Shown here: positions 34,301 through 42,240 of the stretch, one piece after another
Position numbering within the stretch: the stretch's first letter is position 1
Layout of the letters: the number at the start of each line of letters is the position of its first letter
NCBI GenBank assembly: GCA_013215145.1
Contig: JABSRP010000023.1
Location: 84,510 to 148,509, forward strand
DNA from: Pseudobacteriovorax sp.
Lineage (GTDB): Bacteria > Bdellovibrionota_B > Oligoflexia > Oligoflexales > Oligoflexaceae
Reading direction: 5' to 3'
DNA: 64,000 bases
Translations under genes and position numbers: made by a program
The notes under the pieces: generated by a model
What the model saw: only the letters and a program-made list of their open reading frames with translations
What the model was told of the DNA's origin: nothing
Database searches by the model: none

Positions 34301-35657
34301 TCCCTACCTGGAGACGATTTTTGAAGCGTCAAACCTTAGTGAACTGACCTTAGACGAGCTAATTGTTGAAAGATTTCAAATTCCCAGAGACAAAAAAGAT
34401 ATGATCTACGATATTTTGAACTTAGCTTTCAACTACGATATGTTTAGTTTCGAGGTAAACGAGTGGAATCTACCTCGTTCTGCTGATATTCAAATCAAGT
34501 CTGGTATAAAATCACTTGAATTTGACTGGCTGCCTATTCTGAATAGAGACTCCGTTTCAAGTATTATGGTCACGATACGGGATGTGACCCAAATCAATGA
34601 AATAAAGAAGGAGAAAAGACGTGCTGAGCAGAGGTTGCGGTTAATCAATACGATGTTAAAAGTGGAGAGTAAACACATTCATCGCTTCTTTACCGACCTT
34701 GCTGGACTGATCCAAGAAGTGAGATCTATGGGACAGAACACAGAAGGCAAAATAGAGTTACAGCAAGACTTGCATAGTATGAAGGGGATGGCGCGTGTAT
34801 TAGGTTTTCCTGATATAGCTAGTTCCATCCATAACTTGGAATCCCAATTGAGTCATAAGCATGTAAGCGATGAGGCGTGCTCTCTTATCAGTGATGAAAT
34901 TAGCTGGGCGCTTCAAATTTTCCAAGATATCAACAAAGAATCTAGATTTATTCATTCTGAGCTCATTGCCGATTTTAATGAGTTAAAGGATCATCTGAAA
35001 CAGCAATCCACTGGGGCTGCGACACGCGTTATCTTGGATAAAATAGAGAGGCAATTACACCCACGCACAGATTTGGATGCTGTTCTAGAGCCCATTATTG
35101 AGTCTAGTCGTGCACACGCTGCTAGTGTTGGTAAAGAGCCGCCTCGGTTCGAGGTCACCCAAGATAACGTGTCCCTTGACGATGCTCAGCGCAGGGTACT
35201 TTCCCATGCCTTTATGCATCTAGTGACGAACGCTATCGATCATAGTATCGAGCCGGAAGCAGATAGATGGGCTAAGGGAAAAGATGGGCGAGGGAGGATC
35301 TTTATCCGCCTTACGTCGGTTAACGACGTTATTTCTATTGAGGTAACAGACGATGGCGCGGGAGCTAATCTAGAGCTATTGCAAAAGTCGTGGCAAAAAA
35401 CCAGACGAAACCCGGAAACAAGCCTTGCCACACCAGGAGGCTTGGAAGAGATTCTTTTCCAGCCTGGTGTGACGACTCAAAAGGAGCTATCCGAATACTC
35501 AGGACGGGGTATGGGGCTGGCAGCTGTTAAGGCAGATTTTGAGCGTATGGGTTGGAGCATTCGCGTCGAATTTGCGTCGACAAAGCAGCCTGGATCGACC
35601 CGAGCTCCCTTGCGGTTTGTGATCCAATCAGTTCAATTAAATCAGAGAGCGTCCTAA
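31374..35657 (+). CDS. very large Hpt / CheA-type kinase with N-terminal helical region
   Basis: A 1427-residue cytoplasmic signalling protein with no transmembrane segment. The first 920 residues are helical, possibly TPR-like, with no domain I can name with certainty. Then follow a coiled coil (about 935-955), a PAS-like domain (about 960-1080), an Hpt domain with LHSMKGMARVLGF (His-1134) and a CheA-type ATPase with HLVTNAIDHS (Asn-1286), DDGAGAN and SGRGMGL. In the N-box the usual Arg and Gly of HLxRNxxDHG are replaced by Thr and Ser. No receiver domain or response regulator is adjacent. It lies upstream of the cyclase gene, which may be its functional neighbour. Confidence 0.82.
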   Translation: MKRLQLKTILASGQNQIDRLLDIQSSPGRVCLLACGDHEMASEFGSTIQDHIKSQLDQKTFAIASPDDGFLYFRSALLYFDDRGEQTLKSFGCSLDQGLQQAEFGDFDQQMDKLWPQFNHLTLAKQNIEQHEYTWQQIKRILDRKRNDHVFFVCPPLTSRNVYNIFNSIYRYYATRPASELANVWILLSEESIAKRHRDLALQVTRQILGARVSQQKLELPLASEWEGLLTGIVQNPKETAFKVSRSIEQRKGDTLNLDLLESTISSMGMSLAYKRDRPKTDESCDLSNLLKLSEFEAVQSHILEDRSFESLTSCERYLIGEMQMAGVIQPDREKITGRIAQDIWPLTRSKYVKAAYLSGILVFAAESDHQEFFDGILQNDQDSFVNLAVALVYLRQALALESSEITEGFAKRAKYLQMAHGLCHPQVHFVFDLTEQSLTAVLDDDKQHLEALKGFIHEHQKTEFSMLTEHGIFFLNVFTVALFRSLGNKSYMRLHRRLDQLFIEVAQKYLDYNAVAYGMLNLGYHQIHSSRLTAAMEAIEIGHIMSQFRSGPNRLDTIAHWYKNETELVGCVNNRERMTFIESAFLSHEDACRLLPAKKSFLAQAIISNYLCDQTKAMMAFARQYAHDYLSTSNHNPLPKDLAIIFADASLETHNSHVADDEHVRQWKAILNAKTITTEHIYSYLDSRDAFANLSFLLALKSLMKAFGNSHLDSDLFDVFVMPLADVAFNRWQNFHGRKKACDSIYGIIPFSQISLSNQALEVMTETAADCMSDITEPNDLLLTLAAVIAILSGSKAISIEILYSSKDCLILDFDGDFDKNLKIYRDTKQSHRFSYGDEFFDHRIAKNMFVYFDDGLVHFYNSERSLHLEAKVDQKKHRYIETFLQGSAAIPRLFANISNTWRYLVAKDEQERSERQKVISINQQTRRALELAEIAHMATEEISEKSNVIASILKNIHQGIFTFDKGRVIQKNYSPYLETIFEASNLSELTLDELIVERFQIPRDKKDMIYDILNLAFNYDMFSFEVNEWNLPRSADIQIKSGIKSLEFDWLPILNRDSVSSIMVTIRDVTQINEIKKEKRRAEQRLRLINTMLKVESKHIHRFFTDLAGLIQEVRSMGQNTEGKIELQQDLHSMKGMARVLGFPDIASSIHNLESQLSHKHVSDEACSLISDEISWALQIFQDINKESRFIHSELIADFNELKDHLKQQSTGAATRVILDKIERQLHPRTDLDAVLEPIIESSRAHAASVGKEPPRFEVTQDNVSLDDAQRRVLSHAFMHLVTNAIDHSIEPEADRWAKGKDGRGRIFIRLTSVNDVISIEVTDDGAGANLELLQKSWQKTRRNPETSLATPGGLEEILFQPGVTTQKELSEYSGRGMGLAAVKADFERMGWSIRVEFASTKQPGSTRAPLRFVIQSVQLNQRAS

Positions 35658-35876
35658 CCACAGGTTTTTCGATCAAGGCTAGGGCAAACAGGATGGTCAA
35701 CCCAATGAGTTGCGGGTATCCTACGGGGAATTGTAAATATCTGTAAGTATGGAATAATAACTGCAAGTAACCCAAAAGGGTCCCGGCTAGCGCTGAAGAA
35801 TTTCCCTTGGGCTCATTCTACGGCTTTGTCCTCCGATAATGAAAAGGTATCGAAACCATTGAGGAGTCTCGTAAGA

Positions 35877-37796
35877 GTGAGAAGTTTCCTCAGCCTGAAT
35901 GCGCTGGGAATTGTTTGGTTATTATTACCAGGCTCACAGGCGGCTGCGGACGGCTGTGAGAGCCTAAAAGCTACTAGTTTCAACAGCGTGAGTGACACTC
36001 GGAAAGAGTTTCTCCAACTGCCTGTTGAGGACATACGGGCACGCGCCTTACCGTCAAAATCCATGGCTAGCTACCATAAGACCAATGCGATTCAATCGTT
36101 TAAAGCTGAGTTTACCCAAGCGGCAAACTGCTATCTCCAGTATGAAGATGGATTCTATCGCGGAATCGCTATCAAAATACTTCAGGGTGATCAGGTCCTT
36201 TTTGAGGACTCTTGGAGCTTGGATCAAATTCAGGACCTGCATTTTGGATCCTTTCCCAAAATTTACCTGGATATGCCGGCCGGCGCTTATGATGTATTTG
36301 TCTTAATCGATAGTTTCTACTCTAGACCTGCTGTGAGTTTTCTTAGCGTGAAAACTTATGATTTTTTACAAGATAAGTTATCCCTGGGGCTTGTTCTGGT
36401 TTGTGCTGTGTTTATTATTTATAACCTTATGTCCTATGGGAATCTTCGTAATAGCGAGACTAAATTTTATTGTGTTTACCTAAGCTTTTTAACGGTACAC
36501 AACTCTCTGACTCTTGGTTGGGCGCAAGCTATCGTTTCACGAGTGTTTGGGATCGATGCCGTAAACGACTTTGATCGCTATCACATACTATTTTCACTCG
36601 GTAATGTATCGGCCACTCTTTGTGTTGGCGCTATGCTTATGTTTTTTCTGACCTTTGTTGAGATCAAAAAGTTCTACCCAAAATTCTATAAGCCCTTCTA
36701 CTGGAGCGCCAAATTAAGTGTGGTTGTAGCTGCCTTGACTGCCATCGCTGTATACTGGGACCCTGACCTAGGACTTTTGTTTCAGCCATTTCTCATATTG
36801 GTATTTCTGCTGGTTGCCGTATTTACTGTTTATGCTTCATTTAAAAAAGATACCCGGGCCATGGTATTTTTGATTGCATTGGTGGCGATCGTCTTGGGCG
36901 GAGCTATAAGCATCTTAGCTCATATGAATCTGATTGAGTTGAATTACTGGACCCGTCATGCCTCTCTTATGGGCAACACCTTTGAGGCAGTTTTTCTTTC
37001 CTTGGCGATTTCGTCAAAACTAGACAGAAGACTGAGCAATCGCTTGCATCGCATCGAACAGAGCCAAAAGGAAATCCGGCACTCCTACGAGCAGCTATCA
37101 AAACTGGTTTATCCTCACCAATTATTAGCAACGAAAGTAGGACAAAATATAGAGGATACGATGCCCACCGGCACTCAAGATGCCGTGATCGTTTGCTTCG
37201 ATATCCAGGACTCTAGTCTCATCGGCCATTCAGAAAGTGCTGCTTTCTTCGATTTGGTTCTAAAAAAGTGTTATCAAGAGATGAATCGTAACTATTGTCC
37301 CGATACCCTGCGCGCTCGCGGCTACATGATCAATGAAATGGGGGATGGGTTTTTGTGCTCCGTTGGGTTTCCCTTTAGCTGTGAGAAACCGCAGGAGATA
37401 GAAGCTTATGAGCTGGCCAAAGAGTTTGTGAAGATCTTTCGAAAAACCGCTCGTCAGTACTTGAGTCGCAACGATGTCTACTGCGCTGTTGGCATCGCTA
37501 GCGATAATATTACGGGATTCTTTCCTTTATTTGGTCTCAAGCAATATACCATCTATGGCGATGCAATTGTATTGGCCACCCGCTATGAGGCTGCGCGTAA
37601 GATCATTATCAAGGATCATCAACACGATAACGATATCATCATCGTTCAGGATAAGGTCTTTCAAAAGCTACCTAGGGCGATCCAACAGGAATTTGAAATC
37701 TATCATCTTTATAAACAAAAGATCCGCGGCGACCACCAAGCCGAAGCCCTTCACTTCGCTTTCCCCTGCGAAAAAATGCTGAACCGAGTCGTATAA
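35877..37796 (+). CDS. 7TMR-DISM sensor with class III nucleotide cyclase domain
   Basis: Membrane protein of about 639 residues: signal peptide, 7TMR-DISM type extracellular domain (about 35-165), seven transmembrane helices (about 180-390), coiled coil, then a class III adenylate/guanylate cyclase domain (about 425-600). GTG at 35877 is chosen since GAGGAG lies 10 nt upstream and gives a typical signal peptide; TTG at 35826 is an alternative. The metal aspartates are present (CFDIQDSS and EMGDGFL) and the Arg of GDAIVLATR is kept, but the transition-state Asn (normally GDxVNLAxR) is Val. Activity is therefore uncertain. The same sensor type is fused to a kinase at 5599-8259. Confidence 0.82.
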   Translation: MRSFLSLNALGIVWLLLPGSQAAADGCESLKATSFNSVSDTRKEFLQLPVEDIRARALPSKSMASYHKTNAIQSFKAEFTQAANCYLQYEDGFYRGIAIKILQGDQVLFEDSWSLDQIQDLHFGSFPKIYLDMPAGAYDVFVLIDSFYSRPAVSFLSVKTYDFLQDKLSLGLVLVCAVFIIYNLMSYGNLRNSETKFYCVYLSFLTVHNSLTLGWAQAIVSRVFGIDAVNDFDRYHILFSLGNVSATLCVGAMLMFFLTFVEIKKFYPKFYKPFYWSAKLSVVVAALTAIAVYWDPDLGLLFQPFLILVFLLVAVFTVYASFKKDTRAMVFLIALVAIVLGGAISILAHMNLIELNYWTRHASLMGNTFEAVFLSLAISSKLDRRLSNRLHRIEQSQKEIRHSYEQLSKLVYPHQLLATKVGQNIEDTMPTGTQDAVIVCFDIQDSSLIGHSESAAFFDLVLKKCYQEMNRNYCPDTLRARGYMINEMGDGFLCSVGFPFSCEKPQEIEAYELAKEFVKIFRKTARQYLSRNDVYCAVGIASDNITGFFPLFGLKQYTIYGDAIVLATRYEAARKIIIKDHQHDNDIIIVQDKVFQKLPRAIQQEFEIYHLYKQKIRGDHQAEALHFAFPCEKMLNRVV

Positions 37797-38042
37797 ATCT
37801 GGTTTCTCCAACGTCATTTACCGGTAAAGAATGCCATAAAATGCTTACCATAACCATGAAATGCAGCCAAAGCATGACGAGGATAACAGTCAGATCTGAA
37901 TGGCTGATAATATTAAAGGATTCCCAACAAGAAAAACAAAAGACTTGAGAAACTGTGACTTGACGAGATTTTTAGATGATTTTCTGCCATAAGTGACTAT
38001 GATGCCTGACACAGATTTTAGAAGATGGGAGTGAAACGATAT

Positions 38043-38570
38043 ATGAAACATCAGTGGATGATAGGTTTGCTATCAAGCGTTGTGCTTGCTCATCCTAGCT
38101 ATGCCAACACCAACCTGCAATGCGAGCAAGCGATTGAGGAGCAGCTTGACGCCTATTTTACCGTTGTCGATGCCTTCGCTGAAGAATGCGAGAGGGTTAA
38201 TGACGAACTTGACGATGACGGTCTGCCTAATTGTGGAAGCATTTGTACTGAGTCTATGGTTCAGAACTTCAAAGCGCCTGAGGGTAGTGTCAAAGTCACA
38301 GTGGGCAACAAGTCCAGCTCGGGAGGCTTTGGTAGCGGTGGATTTTCCTTCGGTGGAACATCCTCGTCGGGATCGAGTTCCAGTAGTGACAAGGACAAGC
38401 CTAAGTTCTCGGTTGAGCTCGAATTGAAGTTTACCCTTGGTCCTAGCACCGAGCTAAAGTGCGTCAACCCCATGTTTGCGCCCATCGTCAAGGAATTTGC
38501 TATGACCATATTGAATTCCACTTGGGTCCAAGAAAAGTACCAAGAGGCATGTGCGGAGGCAGGCACGTGA
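38043..38570 (+). CDS. secreted protein, first of a coupled paralogous pair
   Basis: A 175-residue exported protein: signal peptide cut near SYAN-TNL (about residue 22), an N-terminal helix with Cys pairs (ECERVNDELDDDGLPNCGSIC), a Gly/Ser-rich linker (about 95-125), then a beta segment FSVELELKFTLGP followed by CVNPMF and a C-terminal helix. ATG at 38043 follows GGGAG by 11 nt; ATG at 38025 is in frame but overlaps that site. Unknown family. The next gene encodes a similarly organised protein and overlaps this stop by 4 nt. Confidence 0.65.
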   Translation: MKHQWMIGLLSSVVLAHPSYANTNLQCEQAIEEQLDAYFTVVDAFAEECERVNDELDDDGLPNCGSICTESMVQNFKAPEGSVKVTVGNKSSSGGFGSGGFSFGGTSSSGSSSSSDKDKPKFSVELELKFTLGPSTELKCVNPMFAPIVKEFAMTILNSTWVQEKYQEACAEAGT

Positions 38571-39043
38571 GTCTACGATTTAGGAGCTTCCTTTTAGCTA
38601 TCAGCCTACTTACAGGACATAAAGGTCTTGCCACAGAGCTCTTCGACATACCGGTATCTGATGGTAGTGTTCTTGTATTAGGTGATCATGAGGCGCGGAT
38701 TAAGCAAAGCCATCAAACCGAGCTGATAGCCTCCTTTGCTAGCGAGGTTGGAGGCTTTTGCCAGGAACAAAACCGTCTCCTAAAGGAGCAAAATCGGCCT
38801 TATTGCCAAAAAGAGTTTTGTGTCATGGAATCTTGGACTCAAGAGGACGGTGCAGCCCTTTCGATTAAGCTCAAATATGGCAATTTGAATTCATCAGACG
38901 GTTATCGTCTAGAGTTCTTGATCAGCTACGACCCGGCTACGGTTAAGAGCCAGGTCATGTGTATTCATCCGTTATTATCCCAGCCCGTCCGGGAGCTAAG
39001 GCAAGCACTGGCACTGTCCTTTGTCGTCTACGGAGATTCGTAG
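38567..39043 (+). CDS. secreted protein, second of a coupled paralogous pair
   Basis: A 158-residue exported protein starting with GTG at 38567, overlapping the upstream stop by 4 nt; GGAGGC lies 6-7 nt upstream. Signal peptide cut near GLAT-ELF. The layout matches the previous protein: a helix with CQEQNRLLKEQNRPYCQKEFC, a beta segment ALSIKLKYG, then LEFLISYDP, CIHPLL and a final helix. It lacks the Gly/Ser linker. The two are probably diverged duplicates that may work as a pair. Confidence 0.62.
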   Translation: MSLRFRSFLLAISLLTGHKGLATELFDIPVSDGSVLVLGDHEARIKQSHQTELIASFASEVGGFCQEQNRLLKEQNRPYCQKEFCVMESWTQEDGAALSIKLKYGNLNSSDGYRLEFLISYDPATVKSQVMCIHPLLSQPVRELRQALALSFVVYGDS

Positions 39044-39441
39044 TCTCCCCCTTGAGCGGTGCATGACGCCTCTGCAATGTCAGGGGTGAAACCATCACCA
39101 GAAAAAATTAAGACCTTATCAATGGTGCCGTCCTGAGGGATGACGCAGCGACCATCGCTGTCTGAGGTGTCGCAGGGAGCATCATCCCAGCTATAGCTTC
39201 GGCCATTGGTGGCCTCACGGGACTCGCATTCCTGTTTTTGCTCGTCAACTATGTCTTCAGATAGGCCCGCAAACTCTTGGCAAAGGCCCGAAATATCGTC
39301 GCCATTAGTTATCGTCGTCAAACAGGATCCAGTAGCTGAGCCTGCGTCATTTGATACAGCTGTCTGCTGAGGTTTGCTGTCCTCGGTACAAGACATCAAT
39401 AGCAAGATCGCTGGTATGGCGCATAACACCGTCTTTCTCAT
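39028..39441 (-). CDS. small cysteine-rich lipoprotein
   Basis: A 137-residue lipoprotein with signal peptide ending LLLMSC (Cys-18). The mature part has about six cysteines and an acidic composition, with SGLCQEF and GRCVIPQDG segments. Unknown family. Its 3' end overlaps that of the convergent secreted protein gene by 16 nt. GGAGG precedes ATG. Confidence 0.65.
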   Translation of the reverse strand: MRKTVLCAIPAILLLMSCTEDSKPQQTAVSNDAGSATGSCLTTITNGDDISGLCQEFAGLSEDIVDEQKQECESREATNGRSYSWDDAPCDTSDSDGRCVIPQDGTIDKVLIFSGDGFTPDIAEASCTAQGGDYESP

Positions 39442-39623
39442 AGGTCCTCCAGGGCTTATCGATATCTTCGACTTATCGGAACATCAATCAGAACCCTAAA
39501 CTCTCTTGTTTATTGAGTGAAATCCGCAATAATGAGTTAAATAATGCTTGTGGTCATGCTAAGTCCCTAACTTTACTCACAGCAAAAAATGGTATCGAAC
39601 TTGCTCAGTAAGGGCGGTAGACG

Positions 39624-40934
39624 ATGTCATTTATTGCAGTAGAGAGATCCATGATGAAATCCCCTGAGGTCATTAGCCTCGACCAAGCCCTCGACCTTTT
39701 TAAGACTGGCCAAAATGTGGTAACAGCCATGGCAGCGGCCGAGCCACAAAAATTATTTTCGCAGTTGCATCAAATTGATAAGAGCATTGAGAATTTAACG
39801 TTTTTTTCAGCAAATCCCAGTGAGGCCTACCCATGCTTTAGTCAGGAGGACTTGATGGGTCGCATCAGCTTTCAGATGATGTTTTTGACTCATAGTGTTC
39901 GCAAACTGATTGGTAACGGTCTTATCGATTATGTCCCCCAGCACCTATCGCGATGGATTCATTACATCACCTCTCGGGGGCGGCCAGATATCTTTTGGGG
40001 AAGCTGCAGCCTTCCCGATGATCGTGGCTTCGTCAGCCTTGGTCCAAACTGCTGTTACGAATCCGAGGCCTTAAGGCAATCACGGTTGGTGGTGCTTGAG
40101 ATGAATCCCAACATACCTTGCACCTTTGGGGCGACTCATGTTCCTGTCTCCCAGGTAGACTACTTTGTTCAGTCAGAAAAGCCTCTACAGTCCATCCCGC
40201 ACAATGATCACTGTGACGAGATTGATGAGACCATTGCCTCATATATTGCTGAGCTCGTCGCTGATGGCTCAACGATTCAGTTAGGCATTGGGTCCATCCC
40301 CAATGCTGTTGGAAGGGCCCTAGCTTCGAAAAAACACTTAGGCATCCATACGGAAATGATCAACAACACCATGATTGACCTGGTAGAGCAGGGTGTCGTT
40401 GATGGCTCCAAAAAATCTATTTGGCCTGGGAAAGTTGTGGGCGCCTTTGCCCTTGGCAATGAGCACCTTTATAAGTTTCTCCATAACAACCCAAGTTTTG
40501 AGTTTCAGCCAGCCTCTGTAGTCAATGACCCTGTAAGGATTGGACGCAATCATCTGATGATTTCCATCAACACAGCCGTGGAAGTTGACTTCAGCGGGCA
40601 GGTTTGTTCGGAGTCTGTTGGTCACCGCGAATTGAGCGGTATCGGTGGCGCCGCTGATACTCATATCGGTGCGCAGCGTTCGTCCAATGGGCGGGGAATC
40701 ATCGCAGTTAGGTCTCTGGCGAAAAACGGAGCGTCAAAAATTGTCGCTGAGCTAAAACCTGGGGCGAAAGTTAGCATTGGCCGCAATGATGTGGATACGA
40801 TCATTACGGAATACGGTGTCTGCCGCCTTGCCGACAAAAGTGTCTCAGAGCGCATCTTGGGGCTGATCGGCATTGCTCACCCCGATCATCGCGATGAATT
40901 AACTGATACCGCGAAGAGATTAGGCTATCTTTAA
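39624..40934 (+). CDS. acetyl-CoA hydrolase / CoA-transferase family protein
   Basis: A 436-residue cytoplasmic enzyme of the 4-hydroxybutyrate CoA-transferase / acetyl-CoA hydrolase family, which moves CoA between carboxylic acids through a glutamyl-CoA thioester. Family marks: TIQLGIGSIPNAV near residue 215-227 (CoA binding), the catalytic Glu in LGIHTEMINN near 240, and SGIGGAADTHIGA near 340 in the C-terminal domain. Length is normal. Substrate unassigned; it may be acetate or succinate cycling. Transcribed alone. Confidence 0.88.
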   Translation: MSFIAVERSMMKSPEVISLDQALDLFKTGQNVVTAMAAAEPQKLFSQLHQIDKSIENLTFFSANPSEAYPCFSQEDLMGRISFQMMFLTHSVRKLIGNGLIDYVPQHLSRWIHYITSRGRPDIFWGSCSLPDDRGFVSLGPNCCYESEALRQSRLVVLEMNPNIPCTFGATHVPVSQVDYFVQSEKPLQSIPHNDHCDEIDETIASYIAELVADGSTIQLGIGSIPNAVGRALASKKHLGIHTEMINNTMIDLVEQGVVDGSKKSIWPGKVVGAFALGNEHLYKFLHNNPSFEFQPASVVNDPVRIGRNHLMISINTAVEVDFSGQVCSESVGHRELSGIGGAADTHIGAQRSSNGRGIIAVRSLAKNGASKIVAELKPGAKVSIGRNDVDTIITEYGVCRLADKSVSERILGLIGIAHPDHRDELTDTAKRLGYL

Positions 40935-40974
40935 TCACAGGGTTTGATATTGGTATCTTCAGATTTTGTGATTA
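40932..40974. repeat. inverted repeat at the CoA-transferase gene end
   Basis: TAATCACA (40932-40939, containing the stop codon) and TGTGATTA (40967-40974) form perfect 8-bp arms around a 27-nt loop. It may be a 3'-end structure. The arm order is opposite to a CRP site. Confidence 0.35.
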
Positions 40975-41014
40975 CGATATATTAGGGACAACATAAATTC
41001 GGAAGGGAGTCTGA

Positions 41015-42139
41015 ATGCGATTGGTTTTGAGTTTTGTTCTGTTTGTTTTTGCGTGGCAAGGATCTGTGTTTGCGGAAAAAGCGACCCAGAAAAAAGAGGT
41101 GAGACCGATCATGGGTCAGGTATTTGCCGACATTTCTCTCCTTTTCCCCTTAAGCTTGGATCCGGAAGGGTTCAAAAAATCTGACAACAAAAAACCAATC
41201 ATGGAGGCCTTGGGCCGCCTATCCAAAAGCTCCCGTCAGCTGGTGGGCCATGTTGATGACTGGCCTTACTCTTATAAAAAAACCGCAGATAAGTTTAGTC
41301 GAGCAGCTGAGCATTCTCGTAAATACTTCGCAGCTGGTAAGCCTGAGCTGTCTCAGCATATTGTTCGGGGTATGACTCAGACCTGCATTAGCTGTCATGT
41401 GACTGCTGGTGGTAGCAGCAGCCAGACCCAGTTCGACAAATTCTTTGGCCAGTTATTAAAGGAAACCCTTTCTCCCATCGAACTAGCACGTCTGAGCACG
41501 ATGTCACGTAACTTTGATCAGGCTGAGAAAAGCTACGAAACCCAACTTAGTAACGATCCAAAAATGATCTTAGAGCCCACCATGCGTGAGTATTTGCTAG
41601 TTAAAGTTGGGGTGAAATCTGATATTTCTGGTCTTATTCCTGTGCTGGAGGCGAACCTGAAGCATCCGTCTGCCAATCAGACCAGCAAAGCGAGGGCAAA
41701 GCAGTTTTTATCTGATGCCAAAAAGCTAAATGCGAAAAAGGCTTTGGCAAAAAAGAATGGTGGGACAAAGGCGATTCGAGATCTTATCAAAACGTCAACC
41801 TACCAGGCTAGCCTGCTGAATTATGTGGTAGCCCTGTCGCATCTCAATCGCGCCTTAGATGTAAAAACACCTGACCCAGAGCATTTGTTTCTTATGGGGA
41901 AAGCAAAAAATGGGCTCTCACCGTTTTTTTGGGTCTCTGATGCCGAATTCTATTTTGAAGAGGCTATTGTGAAAAAGCCATCAGCCCCATGGGCTCAGGA
42001 GGCTATGGATGCTCTTCGTGATATTTACACCTTCGGGTACTCGGGGTCCTCTGGGACTAAGATTCCCAGCGATGTGAAGACCAAACTCGAGACGCTTCAG
42101 GCCAAGATTGACGGCAGCAAGAAGCCGGCGAACTTATGA
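41015..42139 (+). CDS. secreted c-type haem protein
   Basis: A 374-residue exported protein. Signal peptide cut near SVFA-EKA (residue 20). A single CISCH haem-attachment motif (Cys-124, Cys-127, His-128) lies at the end of a helical segment of about 110 residues, an arrangement recalling cytochrome c' type four-helix bundles. The C-terminal 230 residues are helical, possibly TPR-like, and Lys-rich. It may act as a periplasmic electron carrier or sensor. GGAAGGGAG precedes ATG. No oxidase genes are adjacent. Confidence 0.72.
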   Translation: MRLVLSFVLFVFAWQGSVFAEKATQKKEVRPIMGQVFADISLLFPLSLDPEGFKKSDNKKPIMEALGRLSKSSRQLVGHVDDWPYSYKKTADKFSRAAEHSRKYFAAGKPELSQHIVRGMTQTCISCHVTAGGSSSQTQFDKFFGQLLKETLSPIELARLSTMSRNFDQAEKSYETQLSNDPKMILEPTMREYLLVKVGVKSDISGLIPVLEANLKHPSANQTSKARAKQFLSDAKKLNAKKALAKKNGGTKAIRDLIKTSTYQASLLNYVVALSHLNRALDVKTPDPEHLFLMGKAKNGLSPFFWVSDAEFYFEEAIVKKPSAPWAQEAMDALRDIYTFGYSGSSGTKIPSDVKTKLETLQAKIDGSKKPANL

Positions 42140-42240
42140 TTTTATAATATTTAGTCAGTCGTTTAAGCAGGTTACCCCTCCAAGACAAAAGCAGGTATGA
42201 TAAGCTGGTTCATGCTCGTTTCCTTGTCTTGGAGTGATCG

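Noticed and set aside
37817..37828. Palindrome TTTACCGGTAAA after the cyclase gene
   Set aside because: Perfect but short, isolated, with no T run and no matching copy near a promoter.
40932..40974. TCACA...TGTGA as a CRP-type site
   Set aside because: Arms are in the reverse order of the CRP consensus, the spacer is 27 nt and the left arm includes a stop codon; kept only as an inverted repeat.
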